Assembly (NCBI GenBank): GCA_023391625.1
Contig: JAEWAN010000033.1
Span: 102,852 to 166,851 of the forward strand
DNA from: Bacteroidota bacterium
Lineage (GTDB): Bacteria > Bacteroidota > Bacteroidia > Bacteroidales > Paludibacteraceae
Reading direction: 5' to 3'
DNA length: 64,000 nucleotides
Both the position numbers and the translations under genes were made by a program. Below, one piece after another: positions 17,099 to 25,862 of this stretch. The notes under the pieces were generated by a model, which saw only the letters and a program-made list of their open reading frames with translations, made no database searches and was not told the origin of the DNA. The stretch's first letter is position 1. Each line of letters begins with the position of its first letter.

Positions 17099-17572
17099 AT
17101 GAAGATAAACAAAACCAATGCTGCAAGGCTACTGGATAAAGCAAAGATACCTTATGAACTTATCCCTTATGAAGTTGATGAGTCCGACCTGAGTGCCGTT
17201 CACGTGGCCAGCCAACTCAACGAACCGCTGGAGCAGGTATTCAAGACCCTTGTACTGAAAGGAGATAAAACCGGACATTTTATCTGCATAATTCCTGCGG
17301 ATAAAGAAGTAGATCTTAAAAAAGCAGCAAAAGTTTCCGGAAATAAAAGTTGTAACATGATACTGATGAAAGACCTCCTAAACGTCACTGGATATATAAG
17401 AGGCGCATGCTCCCCTATCGGGATGAAGAAACATTTTCCTACTTATATCCACAGCACTGTTTCTGCCCATGAATATATCTATGTGAGTGCCGGCGTCAGG
17501 GGGTTACAGATAAAAATACAGCCTACGAATCTGATAAAAATAACAGAAGCTCAGGTTACCGATTTATACTAA
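17099..17572 (+). CDS. ybaK: Cys-tRNA(Pro)/Cys-tRNA(Cys) deacylase YbaK
   Basis: 157 residues, the usual size of YbaK/EbsC. Family blocks visible are NAARLLDKAKIPYELIPYEV, EPLEQVFKTLVLKGD with the conserved lysine, CIIPADKEVDLKKAAKVSG, and GYIRGACSPIGMKKHFPTYI, which lines the substrate pocket. It hydrolyses misacylated Cys-tRNA(Pro) made by prolyl-tRNA synthetase. It is separated from the GH43 gene by about 70 bases and is probably an independent housekeeping gene. Confidence 0.94.
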   Translation: MKINKTNAARLLDKAKIPYELIPYEVDESDLSAVHVASQLNEPLEQVFKTLVLKGDKTGHFICIIPADKEVDLKKAAKVSGNKSCNMILMKDLLNVTGYIRGACSPIGMKKHFPTYIHSTVSAHEYIYVSAGVRGLQIKIQPTNLIKITEAQVTDLY

Positions 17573-17645
17573 ATACACATGTTAGAAAAACAAAATACTC
17601 ACCGGAGCTGTTTGTATAATAAATCACACACCTAAATTGCACATT

Positions 17646-18119
17646 ATGAAAACACTATTAAGCGGAATTTTTATTACACTACTGATATTAACGGGATGTT
17701 CTTCTGTCCGGATTCCGGCGGAACAAATAAACGCAATCACCCATAAAGTACAAATAGCCGATTTCACAATCCGGGCTACACACGTTTATCCTTTACGGGG
17801 AGGACTCATATACCTTGACCCGGGCTACACATTAAAAATACATAACGATTCCGTTTTTGCTTATTTACCTTATTTCGGAGTGGCGCATAGTGCTCCCATG
17901 GGAGTAGATAATGGGATTAAATTAAACGAACCGGCAAAAGATTACCAGACTACAAACGATAAAAAGGGAAACGGTTGGCAAATAAAATTTAATGCCAATT
18001 ATAACGGACAGACCTATCATTTTATGCTAAACATTACAAATGGTGGCAATGCATCATTTAGCGTAACACCCAATTCCAGCGACCCGATTTCATATACAGG
18101 AGATATTATCACAGAATAA
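17646..18119 (+). CDS. DUF4251 lipoprotein
   Basis: 157 residues from MKTLLSGIFITLLIL; an ATG three codons upstream is also in frame. The lipobox is LILTGC, with the lipid-carrying cysteine at about residue 18, so it is a lipoprotein of the cell envelope. The remainder (LYPLRGG-like turn, YLPYFGVAHSAPMG, GNGWQIKFNANYNGQTYHFML) matches DUF4251, a Bacteroidota family of small lipoproteins without known function. It stands between ybaK and a NUDIX gene, each with its own spacing. Confidence 0.85.
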   Translation: MKTLLSGIFITLLILTGCSSVRIPAEQINAITHKVQIADFTIRATHVYPLRGGLIYLDPGYTLKIHNDSVFAYLPYFGVAHSAPMGVDNGIKLNEPAKDYQTTNDKKGNGWQIKFNANYNGQTYHFMLNITNGGNASFSVTPNSSDPISYTGDIITE

Positions 18120-18246
18120 ATCTCATTATAAAATTATTGATCAGAGAGTCTGCTGCCGAAAACAAGTTATCAACCGGATTGTCCAACAATAGCTTGGATT
18201 GTAGCATATTCTTGGTAAACCATCCGGAACGATTAAATATTATCAT

Positions 18247-18254
18247 TATTTTTG
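18247..18254 (+). promoter_or_regulatory. -7 element of the NUDIX gene
   Basis: TATTTTTG, a TAnnTTTG match, 17 bases upstream of the ATG at 18271. The leader would be very short. Confidence 0.5.
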
Positions 18255-18270
18255 CAAAAAATAATGATTT

Positions 18271-18792
18271 ATGCAACGTATAGAATATTTTCCTATAGTC
18301 AATGAGGAAGGGGAAGTGATCGGGAAATCTACCCGGACGGAATGTCACAGCAAAACATTTTTACTCCACCCCGTAGTGCATCTGCATATACTTAATTCCA
18401 AAGGAGAATTGTACCTTCAGAAAAGGTCTGCCACCAAAGATATACAACCGAATAAATGGGACACTGCCGTAGGAGGTCACGTAGATTACGGAGAAGATAT
18501 ATTAACCGCTTTATTCAGGGAAGCAAGAGAAGAATTAGGTGTATCCGATTTTAAACCTCAGTTCATGATCCGGTATAAATTTACATCTGATGTCGAATCC
18601 GAATTAGTACATAGTTTTTATACTATCTATGAAGGAAATATCACACCGGACATGGATGAAGTTTCCGAAGGTAAATTCTGGAAACCGGAAGAACTGCAAA
18701 ACGGTATAGGGAAAAATATATTTACTCCGAATTTTGAAAAAGAATTCCTTCAAATCACCAAAGAGAAACTCTTGCCTGTCGGTTTAGAATAA
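18271..18792 (+). CDS. NUDIX hydrolase
   Basis: 173 residues. The NUDIX box is complete, GHVDYGED then REAREELGV (GX5EX7REUXEEXGU), with the catalytic glutamates. The N-terminal strand EEGEVIGKSTRTECH and LHPVVHLHILNSKGELYLQ resemble the YfcD / isopentenyl-diphosphate isomerase-like branch. Substrate is unknown; members hydrolyse nucleoside-diphosphate derivatives. It converges with the glycosyltransferase gene, whose stop is 18 bases beyond. Confidence 0.92.
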   Translation: MQRIEYFPIVNEEGEVIGKSTRTECHSKTFLLHPVVHLHILNSKGELYLQKRSATKDIQPNKWDTAVGGHVDYGEDILTALFREAREELGVSDFKPQFMIRYKFTSDVESELVHSFYTIYEGNITPDMDEVSEGKFWKPEELQNGIGKNIFTPNFEKEFLQITKEKLLPVGLE

Positions 18793-18810
18793 TACGGGAG
18801 GGAAGATTAT

Positions 18811-19971
18811 TTACCTCCACTTCATATTTTTCTTGCGTGATTTTCCCGTTAGCAGTACATACAAGCTTAAAAGTGGTAAGAATATATCAAAAAGTAACAA
18901 ACTGCCTACATAGGTGCGACCTAAAAACAGTTTTGACGACCGGTTTACAATAACAAACTGCATAATATAACGCAGCAAGAACAATGCTAATGCAGCCAAA
19001 ACAACATTTAGGCTCCCCAGGAACATTATTAAAACGAAAAAAAGATAGAATGCTCCCCTGCAAACAGGCTCTATACCGATATTAAGTTTTGTTGATTTCT
19101 TATAATATGCAGAAGAAGAAAGATGCCGTATCTTCTGATAATACCAATTCTTAAATGTCTTTTTAGGTACAGACCATGTAATACTTTCCGAAGAAATTTC
19201 AGCCCTCGTATTTTCACCACAACTGGCCTTATTCACCATTAAATCATCGTCACCGGAAAGCAAATTCAGACTGGAACTAAAACCTTTTTCCCGAAAAAAC
19301 ACACTTTTTCGATAAGCCAGGTTCCTTCCTACTCCCATATATGGTTTTCCGGCAAAAGCCATCCCCATATATTGCAAATTAATAAACAATGTATCATAAG
19401 TAATCAGATGATTCAACATTGTTTTTTCTTCTTCGTATGCCCCATATCCCAATACAAAATCCGTCTGTGGAGTAAAATTACGTACCATTTTGTCAATCCA
19501 TAAATTACTTTGAGGATAACAATCGGCATCGGTGAAAAGCAAAAGATCATACTTGGCTGCTTTTACTCCCAGAGTAATAGCGAGCTTTTTTGTACTGATG
19601 TTTTTCGTTCCTTTAGGGACGAAAGTAGTATGAAGATAAGGATATTTTTCTTTCAGTGCTTTACACACATCCTCCGTTCCATCTTCCGAAGCATCGTTTA
19701 TAACAATGACCTCAAATTCCGGATAATCCTGCTCCAAAATCTGAACAAGGAATTTACGCAAATTATCTTCCTCGTCCTTGGCCGCGATAATAACCGAAAC
19801 CGGAGGCTTATCCATAGAATAACTCACCTTCCCTTTATTCCGGCGTCTGTTTTGCCGTAGAACTCCAGCAATATAACGCAAATAGAAGTACAGTTGGTAA
19901 GCAAATGCGACCAGAAGAACAGCCAAAAGGAATAGTTCTACCCAGGAATATATATGACCAAACAATTCCAT
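18811..19971 (-). CDS. Membrane-bound family 2 glycosyltransferase
   Basis: 386 residues. One N-terminal transmembrane helix (about 10-35) is followed by a basic cytoplasmic stretch (RQNRRRNKGK). The GT-A domain has PVSVIIAAKDEEDNL, VIVINDASEDGT, the metal-binding LLFTDADC, and an acceptor-side GDDDLM. QKIRHLSSS stands where the QxxRW motif of processive GT2 enzymes would be, without the tryptophan. Two or more C-terminal helices lie at about 305-375. It probably transfers a sugar to a lipid or surface glycan at the inner membrane; donor and acceptor are unknown. It lies downstream of lysA but behind the lysA terminator. Confidence 0.9.
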   Translation of the reverse strand: MELFGHIYSWVELFLLAVLLVAFAYQLYFYLRYIAGVLRQNRRRNKGKVSYSMDKPPVSVIIAAKDEEDNLRKFLVQILEQDYPEFEVIVINDASEDGTEDVCKALKEKYPYLHTTFVPKGTKNISTKKLAITLGVKAAKYDLLLFTDADCYPQSNLWIDKMVRNFTPQTDFVLGYGAYEEEKTMLNHLITYDTLFINLQYMGMAFAGKPYMGVGRNLAYRKSVFFREKGFSSSLNLLSGDDDLMVNKASCGENTRAEISSESITWSVPKKTFKNWYYQKIRHLSSSAYYKKSTKLNIGIEPVCRGAFYLFFVLIMFLGSLNVVLAALALFLLRYIMQFVIVNRSSKLFLGRTYVGSLLLFDIFLPLLSLYVLLTGKSRKKNMKWR

Positions 19972-20029
19972 ATTTACTTAAATCCGGAACAGGAAAGATT
20001 GACGATAATTGTGTATATGAGTTTCAGAC

Positions 20030-20069
20030 AAAAAAATTTAGAAGTGATGAACTTATAAAAGCTCATCAC
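20030..20069 (-). terminator. Terminator of lysA
   Basis: An 11-bp stem with one mismatch (20044-20054 with 20059-20069, loop ATAA) is followed on the minus strand by T7. The upstream arm lies within the last codons of lysA. Confidence 0.75.
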
Positions 20070-21213
20070 TGGTATATGCTTTAGGCAATCTCCTCAGGTT
20101 ATACTGTGATGCCATGATTTCCCCGTATGCACCGGCAGAACGTAAAGCGATAAGATCGCCTCTTTTTGTCCCATTCAGTTCATAAGCCTTGGCAAAGGTA
20201 TCGGAAGATTCACAAATAGGGCCTACAACATCATATTTTTCCACGGGTAAATCAGAGCTCAAATTCTCAATACGATGGTAAGCCTGGTATAAAGTAGGAC
20301 GTATCAAATCCGTAAACCCCGCATCCAGAATTGCAAACTGTTTAGCAGCCCCCTGTTTTACATACAGTACCCTTGATATCAGGCTACCGCACTGAGCCAC
20401 AATGGCCCGTCCCAATTCAAAATGCAGTGTCTGCCCCGGGTGTAATTTCAAGTGAGTACGGAATACATCAAAATAAGATTTGAAATCCGGAATCGGGAAT
20501 TGGTTAGGATTTTCATAATCAATACCTAAACCTCCGCCTACATTCACATGCTCCAGAATTATACGGCGTGATGCAAAATAATCCTGTATTTCATTCACCC
20601 TCACACACAAGCTCTGGAAAGAAGTCATATCCGTGATTTGTGAACCTATATGAAAATGAATACCTACCAATTTTACATTCTTCAAATCAGCCAAAAGGTC
20701 TATAATGCCATCCAAATCGGCCATATTAATACCGAATTTATTCTCATTCAGTCCGGTAGTTATATAATGATGAGTATTGGCATTAACATTCGGATTGATA
20801 CGAAAAGCCACCTGTGCTACTTTATTCTTTTTAGCCGCCAGTTCATTGATAACCTGTAATTCAGGTACTGACTCCACATTAAAGCAGAAGATATCGTTAT
20901 CCAACCCTAAATTAATTTCCCAGTCAGCTTTTCCCACCCCGGCAAAAACTATTTTTTCCGGAGCGATACCAGCCTTTAAAGCTGCTTCAACCTCTCCCCC
21001 GCTTACACAATCCGCACCAAATCCGGCATTTCTGATTTCTCTCAACACGCTTGGATTCACATTGGCTTTAAATGCATAGTGTACATTAAAATCACTTTTT
21101 TCTATATTTTTCTGTACCTCTTTCAGTGTAGCTCTTAACAGGTCTAAATCGTAATAATAAAAAGGAGTTTCAAGTGCTTCAAACTTACGAACAGGATAAT
21201 TAGCTTTTAACAT
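20053..21213 (-). CDS. lysA: Diaminopimelate decarboxylase
   Basis: 386 residues, slightly shorter than E. coli LysA. PLP-binding lysine lies in VHYAFKANVNPS near residue 49. GFGADCVSGGEVEAALKAG, IHFHIGSQITD and HVNVGGGLGIDY are the barrel motifs, with the glycine-rich phosphate loop in the last. The C-terminal active-site block is VVGPICESSDTFAK, which contributes the cysteine and glutamate at the dimer interface. It converts meso-DAP to L-lysine in the cytoplasm, the last step of lysine synthesis. It lies 75 bases downstream of lysC on the same strand, with a hairpin between them. Confidence 0.96.
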   Translation of the reverse strand: MLKANYPVRKFEALETPFYYYDLDLLRATLKEVQKNIEKSDFNVHYAFKANVNPSVLREIRNAGFGADCVSGGEVEAALKAGIAPEKIVFAGVGKADWEINLGLDNDIFCFNVESVPELQVINELAAKKNKVAQVAFRINPNVNANTHHYITTGLNENKFGINMADLDGIIDLLADLKNVKLVGIHFHIGSQITDMTSFQSLCVRVNEIQDYFASRRIILEHVNVGGGLGIDYENPNQFPIPDFKSYFDVFRTHLKLHPGQTLHFELGRAIVAQCGSLISRVLYVKQGAAKQFAILDAGFTDLIRPTLYQAYHRIENLSSDLPVEKYDVVGPICESSDTFAKAYELNGTKRGDLIALRSAGAYGEIMASQYNLRRLPKAYTSDELL

Positions 21214-21244
21214 TGTCCAAAGGAGTTTAAAATATGGATAAGAA

Positions 21245-21277
21245 AAAAAGAGAAGTTAAGAAATCCTTAACTTCTCT
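21245..21277 (-). terminator. Hairpin with T-run between lysC and lysA
   Basis: A perfect 12-bp stem (AGAGAAGTTAAG with CTTAACTTCTCT, loop AAATC) is followed on the minus strand by CTTTTTTTC. It looks like an intrinsic terminator placed between the last codon of lysC (21289) and the lysA start (21213). It could partly terminate or stabilise the transcript. Confidence 0.75.
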
Positions 21278-21288
21278 GAAGAATATCT

Positions 21289-22602
21289 CTACTGGAATAA
21301 ATCACTACTTAAAGCAACCAACGCTCTCTTCTTGTCTTCCGCATTGATCAGGAACGACACATTATACTGGCTTCCTCCATAGGATATCATACGGATAGGA
21401 ATATCTTTCAATGCGTTTACTATTTTCGATTCAAACCCTATGTTATTATAAGGCAAGTCTCCTACCACGCATATGATCACCATGTCAGAATCTACCGTTA
21501 CAGTTCCGAATTTTTTCAGATCATTCACGATTTCGTCCAGATGTTTTGTATTGTCAATCGTAACGGAAACCCCTACTTCAGAAGTAGTAACCATATCAAT
21601 CGGAGTACGGTATGATTCAAATATTTCAAAAACCTTCCGTAAGAAACCGTAAGCTAATAACATACGTCCGGATTTAATCTTAATGGAGGTTATATTGTCT
21701 TTAGCTGCCACAGCTTTGATTTTACCTTTATCAATCTGGTTGGAAATCAAAGTACCCGGTGCCGTAGGCTCCATGGTATTAAGCAACCGTACTGGGATAT
21801 TATTCAGTTTAGCCGGTAAAATACAAGTAGGATGAAGAATTTTAGCTCCGAAATAAGCAAGCTCGGCAGCTTCTTCGAAATGCAACATACGTACCGGTTT
21901 TGTTCCTTCCACAAAACGAGGGTCATTGTTGTGCATACCGTCAATATCCGTCCATATCTGAATTTCCTTCGCATTCACCGCAGCACCAATCAAAGAAGCG
22001 CTATAGTCGCTGCCTCCACGTTGCAGGTTATCTATCTCACCATAGAAGTTACGACAAATGTAACCCTGGGTAATCAGCAGGTCGGCACATCCGTGTTCCT
22101 CCAGTTGTTTTGCCAGATGTTCTGCTATGTATGCAGTATCAGGTTCTGAATTTTTATCTATACGCATATATTCCAGGGCAGGAAGCAATGCGCTGCTCTG
22201 TCCGGATTCCTGTAAATAAAGGTGGAACATCGTAGTAGATAAAAGTTCTCCCTGAGCCAGGATAGCCTTTTCTTCAAAAAGGGTGAACACTGCCTTGGAA
22301 AAAGAACGAATATATTCAAAATGAGAAGAAATAATATCAGTACATTCTTTTTTATATTTTTCAGTAGAAAACAATTCATCAATCGTGCTGATGTATTTTT
22401 GTTCTAATGTATTAATTTTTTCCAATGCACCGGCTGTATTGTTTTTGTAGAAATAATCCGAGATTTCTACTAAACTGTTAGTCGTTCCGGACATTGCGGA
22501 CAAGACAACAATTTTCTGATCGCCGTCACTTATTAACTTTGCAACTTCTTTCATGCGGGCGGCAGAACCTACGGATGTTCCGCCAAATTTTAATACTTTC
22601 AT
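21289..22602 (-). CDS. lysC: Aspartate kinase (monofunctional, LysC/AKIII type)
   Basis: 437 residues, the length of monofunctional class III-like aspartokinases. The N-terminus MKVLKFGGTSVGSAARM holds the KFGGTSV nucleotide-binding motif; GEIDNLQRGGSDYSASLIGAA carries the ATP/aspartate site. The C-terminal third (about 295-437) contains two ACT domains, usually the site of lysine or threonine feedback inhibition. It phosphorylates L-aspartate at the entry to lysine/threonine/methionine synthesis. Pairing with lysA suggests a lysine-directed isozyme. A -7 element TATTTTTG lies 45-52 bases upstream. Confidence 0.95.
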   Translation of the reverse strand: MKVLKFGGTSVGSAARMKEVAKLISDGDQKIVVLSAMSGTTNSLVEISDYFYKNNTAGALEKINTLEQKYISTIDELFSTEKYKKECTDIISSHFEYIRSFSKAVFTLFEEKAILAQGELLSTTMFHLYLQESGQSSALLPALEYMRIDKNSEPDTAYIAEHLAKQLEEHGCADLLITQGYICRNFYGEIDNLQRGGSDYSASLIGAAVNAKEIQIWTDIDGMHNNDPRFVEGTKPVRMLHFEEAAELAYFGAKILHPTCILPAKLNNIPVRLLNTMEPTAPGTLISNQIDKGKIKAVAAKDNITSIKIKSGRMLLAYGFLRKVFEIFESYRTPIDMVTTSEVGVSVTIDNTKHLDEIVNDLKKFGTVTVDSDMVIICVVGDLPYNNIGFESKIVNALKDIPIRMISYGGSQYNVSFLINAEDKKRALVALSSDLFQ

Positions 22603-22646
22603 TGCTTTTACTAAAAAATTGTTGGATTATTTTTTAAAATTGACTG

Positions 22647-22654
22647 CAAAAATA
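22647..22654 (-). promoter_or_regulatory. -7 element of lysC
   Basis: TATTTTTG on the minus strand, a TAnnTTTG match, about 45 bases upstream of the lysC ATG. The leader is too short for a lysine riboswitch. Confidence 0.6.
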
Positions 22655-22751
22655 GCACTTTTTTCTGATACTTACTGACTTTTCAACCGAGAATCCGTAA
22701 AAAGTAAAAACTATCCGGCGAATTTATTTTAGAGACAGTCCTCCCTTTACA

Positions 22752-22781
22752 TTGCCAATAGAGAATAATTTACTAATTTTG
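22752..22781 (+). promoter_or_regulatory. Promoter of the acetyl-CoA hydrolase/transferase gene
   Basis: TTG at 22752-22754 and TAATTTTG at 22774-22781 with 19 bases between, a good Bacteroidota sigma-A promoter. The ATG is 27 bases downstream. Confidence 0.7.
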
Positions 22782-22807
22782 TGCTTGATTTAAAAATCTA
22801 AGTAATT

Positions 22808-24307
22808 ATGCACCAAACTTATAAATTTGTTACTGCTGATGAAGCCGCTGCTTATATCAACAACGGTGATATAGTGGGATTTAGCGGTTTTACACCTGCC
22901 GGCGCGCCTAAAGCTGTTTCACAGGCCATTGCCAAGCGGGCGGAAGCACTTCATGCCGAAGGAAAAGAATTCAAAATAGGAATGTACACTGGAGCCTCTA
23001 CGGGCGACTCTCTCGACGGAGTCCTTGCACGTGCCAAAGCCATTTCATTCCGGACACCATATCAATCAAATAAAGACTTACGTGCTGCGTTAAACAGTAA
23101 CGAAGCATCATATTTCGATATGCACCTTTCCACTTTGGCGCAGGAATTACGTTACGGTTTTCTTCCAAAACCTAAATTCGCCATTATGGAGGTTTGCGAC
23201 CTGACTGCAGACGGGGAACTTGTGCTGACCACCGGCGTGGGAATAGCACCGACTATTGCCCGGCTGGCAGACCATATTATTCTGGAACTAAACCATAAAC
23301 ACCCGAAAGAATTACGTGGATTCCACGATATATATGAACCGGCAGATCCTCCTTACCGGAAAGAAATACCGGTCTACACTCCATCCGACCGGATAGGAAC
23401 CACTACAATAAAAGTGGATCCTAAAAAAATTCTTTGTGTGGTAGAAACTGAGTTCCCTGATGAAGTGGGAGGTTTTACTCCACCGGACGAACTGACTGCT
23501 AAGATCGGAGCGAACGTAGCTACTTTCCTGGCTAACGAAATAAAAGCAGGACGTATACCAAAAGAATTCCTGCCTATACAATCCGGAGTAGGAAATATTG
23601 CCAACGCCGTGTTAGGTTCGCTCGGAGAAAATCCGGACATTCCTCCTTTCGAAATGTACACGGAAGTGATTCAGGATGCAGTTATACAACTTATGCGCGA
23701 AGGTAATGTGAAATTTGCCAGCGGATGTTCACTTACCGTATCGAAACCGGTATTGGAAGGAATCTATCAGGACCTGGAATTTTTCCGTGATAAAATAGTG
23801 CTTCGTCCGCAGGAAATATCCAACAATCCGGAGGTAGTGCGCCGTATGGGATTGATAACCATCAACACGGCTTTGGAAGCTGATATTTTTGGTAATGTAA
23901 ACAGTACGCACGTCATGGGACAAAAAATGATGAACGGATTAGGCGGTTCCGGAGACTTTACACGGAATGCCTACATATCCATCTTCACTACGCCATCAAC
24001 GGCAAAAGGAGGAAAAATCAGTTCTATTGTTCCTATGGTTTCACATGTCGATCAGTCCGAACACTCTGTCAAAGTTATTATTACAGAATACGGAATAGCC
24101 GACCTTCGTGGCAAATCTCCAATACAACGCGCTCATGAGATTATTGAAAATTGCGTTGCACCGGAATACAAAGAAACATTACGCGAATACCTGAAATTAT
24201 CAGGCAAATGCCATACCCAGCAAAATCTGTCAGCTTGTTTCGCCATGCATACCCAATTTATGAAAACCGGCAGCATGGAAGGTGTAAACTGGGAAGATTA
24301 CAAGTAA
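22808..24307 (+). CDS. Acetyl-CoA hydrolase/transferase family protein (likely succinyl-CoA:acetate CoA-transferase)
   Basis: 499 residues, typical for class I CoA-transferases of the Cat1/AarC/Ach1 group. N-terminal half: GDIVGFSGFTPAGAPKAV. The CoA-binding loop GVGNIANAVLG and the following YTEVIQDAV, with probable catalytic Glu286, mark the junction to the second half. LGGSGDFTRNAYISIF and EYGIADLRGKSP are C-terminal family signatures. It moves CoA between succinyl-CoA and acetate (or hydrolyses acetyl-CoA). In Bacteroidales this fits fermentation to acetate, propionate and succinate. It is monocistronic with its own promoter and terminator. Confidence 0.93.
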   Translation: MHQTYKFVTADEAAAYINNGDIVGFSGFTPAGAPKAVSQAIAKRAEALHAEGKEFKIGMYTGASTGDSLDGVLARAKAISFRTPYQSNKDLRAALNSNEASYFDMHLSTLAQELRYGFLPKPKFAIMEVCDLTADGELVLTTGVGIAPTIARLADHIILELNHKHPKELRGFHDIYEPADPPYRKEIPVYTPSDRIGTTTIKVDPKKILCVVETEFPDEVGGFTPPDELTAKIGANVATFLANEIKAGRIPKEFLPIQSGVGNIANAVLGSLGENPDIPPFEMYTEVIQDAVIQLMREGNVKFASGCSLTVSKPVLEGIYQDLEFFRDKIVLRPQEISNNPEVVRRMGLITINTALEADIFGNVNSTHVMGQKMMNGLGGSGDFTRNAYISIFTTPSTAKGGKISSIVPMVSHVDQSEHSVKVIITEYGIADLRGKSPIQRAHEIIENCVAPEYKETLREYLKLSGKCHTQQNLSACFAMHTQFMKTGSMEGVNWEDYK

Positions 24308-24331
24308 AAACACGTTTCTATTAAATATCCT

Positions 24332-24372
24332 AAAGGAGCTGTTCTACAATAGAGAACAGCTCCTTTGTTTTT
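24332..24372 (+). terminator. Terminator of the CoA-transferase gene
   Basis: A perfect 14-bp stem (24332-24345 with 24353-24366, loop ACAATAG) followed by GTTTTT. Confidence 0.9.
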
Positions 24373-24458
24373 ATCGCATTTTTATAAAAAAAGAATAAAT
24401 CCGGCATGAACTTTTTCCTGTAAATAATATTATAGTAATATAGCTATATTATGAACAC

Positions 24459-25652
24459 ATGAAAAAGCTCCTACTGTTTATCCTTATTCTGGGAGGAACT
24501 CTTAATGCTTTTTCTAAGGACTCTATAAAACGGGACCACTACAAGTTCCTCTCTGTAAAAACATCGCATGGTACAGTATTGCCTACCAACGACTTTGTAT
24601 CCGGCAACAACAAAATACCATACTACACTTCCTATGCCCTGAAATTTGGGTTCGCTTCCAATGGCTCCGAATGGCAAAGCCACGCATTTGGCATGCCCTA
24701 TATGGGAATTGGTATTTATGGGGTAGATTTCTACGGAAGAAGTAATTTAGGAGCTCCTTTTTCCATCTTCTTTTTTCAGGGTGGACACCTGACCAACTAC
24801 CTCAGACCTGTAAGTCTGAATTATGAATGGGATGTAGGAGCTTCATTCCGCTGGAAACACTACGATCCGTTTGAGAATCCTGATAATATAGCTATCGGTT
24901 CTACCGTAAATATACATTTCGGGGCAAACCTGTATATGAAATGGAAAATGGCTAAAAGATGGGACTTAGACGTGGGAGTAGAATTCAACCATTTTTCCAA
25001 CGGAGCTTCCCTCTTTCCCAATTATGGCATGAATATGGTGTCCGGTTTCGTACAGCTATCCTATTATTTCAACCGTGACAATAAAATATCCGGATTAGAC
25101 GGTTGCCCGCTCCCACCCGTTTTCGAGAAAAAAAGGGATCATGATTTCATGATACTCATAACCTCCAGAAACGCAGAGTTAGACACGGTAGGCACATACC
25201 TACCCAGTAAGTACACCGAACAAACTTTTAAAGTGCTGGGATTAAGTTATGCTTATATGTTTAACAACCATTACCGCTACAAATGGGGGCCAAGCATTGA
25301 AGTAAGTTATGACGAAAGTTCCGGAGTCAAAGCCTGGCGTGAATTAAATCCTCTGGACGGCAAAGTATATGACCGTGTAAAACTGGGGAATTTTTGGGAT
25401 CGTTTCTCCGTAGGCTTATCAATTAAAGGAGAAATAAAAATGCCGTTATATTCAGCTTTCCTGAATCTGGGATACGACCTGATACATGCCAAGAAAAGCG
25501 ATGGCAGATTCTATCAGATATTCGGAATTAAAGTGTACCTGAAAGAAAACTTCTTTGGTACTTTCGGTATCCGGGCTACCGACTTTGGTAAATCCCAATA
25601 CATATTCCTAAACTTTGGATATACCATCTCACAAAAACAAAAGATGAAATAA
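24459..25652 (+). CDS. Acyloxyacyl hydrolase (PagL-like lipid A deacylase family)
   Basis: 397 residues. Signal peptide 1-19 (MKKLLLFILILGGTLNAFS). The first 210 residues are a beta-barrel pattern with alternating aromatic residues; VGVEFNHFSNGASLFPNYG carries the His-x-Ser pair of the PagL/acyloxyacyl hydrolase family. The C-terminal 180 residues (after KKRDHDFMILIT) continue in beta-barrel-like strands and end in FLNFGYTISQ, so the protein is about twice the length of classical PagL. It is expected in the outer membrane, removing acyl chains from lipid A, though activity is not proven by sequence alone. A hairpin downstream terminates it. Confidence 0.85.
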   Translation: MKKLLLFILILGGTLNAFSKDSIKRDHYKFLSVKTSHGTVLPTNDFVSGNNKIPYYTSYALKFGFASNGSEWQSHAFGMPYMGIGIYGVDFYGRSNLGAPFSIFFFQGGHLTNYLRPVSLNYEWDVGASFRWKHYDPFENPDNIAIGSTVNIHFGANLYMKWKMAKRWDLDVGVEFNHFSNGASLFPNYGMNMVSGFVQLSYYFNRDNKISGLDGCPLPPVFEKKRDHDFMILITSRNAELDTVGTYLPSKYTEQTFKVLGLSYAYMFNNHYRYKWGPSIEVSYDESSGVKAWRELNPLDGKVYDRVKLGNFWDRFSVGLSIKGEIKMPLYSAFLNLGYDLIHAKKSDGRFYQIFGIKVYLKENFFGTFGIRATDFGKSQYIFLNFGYTISQKQKMK

Positions 25653-25807
25653 ATCCTCTCCACAGGTAGCTGAAAAAATAATGACAAACAAATCTCCAGA
25701 TAAATTAAATTCAAATTAAGAGAATTATTCTCTCTATACAAGCCAAAACATTATCATACAAACCAACAATTTCGGTAATAAAACCCCAATTTCTATGCTT
25801 ATATAAA

Positions 25808-25843
25808 AAAGAAAGTCGCTCTATTAAAAGAGCGACTTTCTTT
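25808..25843. terminator. Bidirectional terminator between convergent genes
   Basis: A perfect 15-bp stem, AAAGAAAGTCGCTCT with AGAGCGACTTTCTTT, loop ATTAAA. It stands between the PagL-like gene (plus) and the FIVAR protein gene (minus), with A-runs on the left and T-runs on the right that serve both directions. Confidence 0.88.
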
Positions 25844-25862
25844 ATAGATTTAACTTCTAAAC

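Noticed and set aside
22603..22700. Possible lysine riboswitch before lysC
   Set aside because: The leader is only about 40 bases, far shorter than the lysine aptamer.
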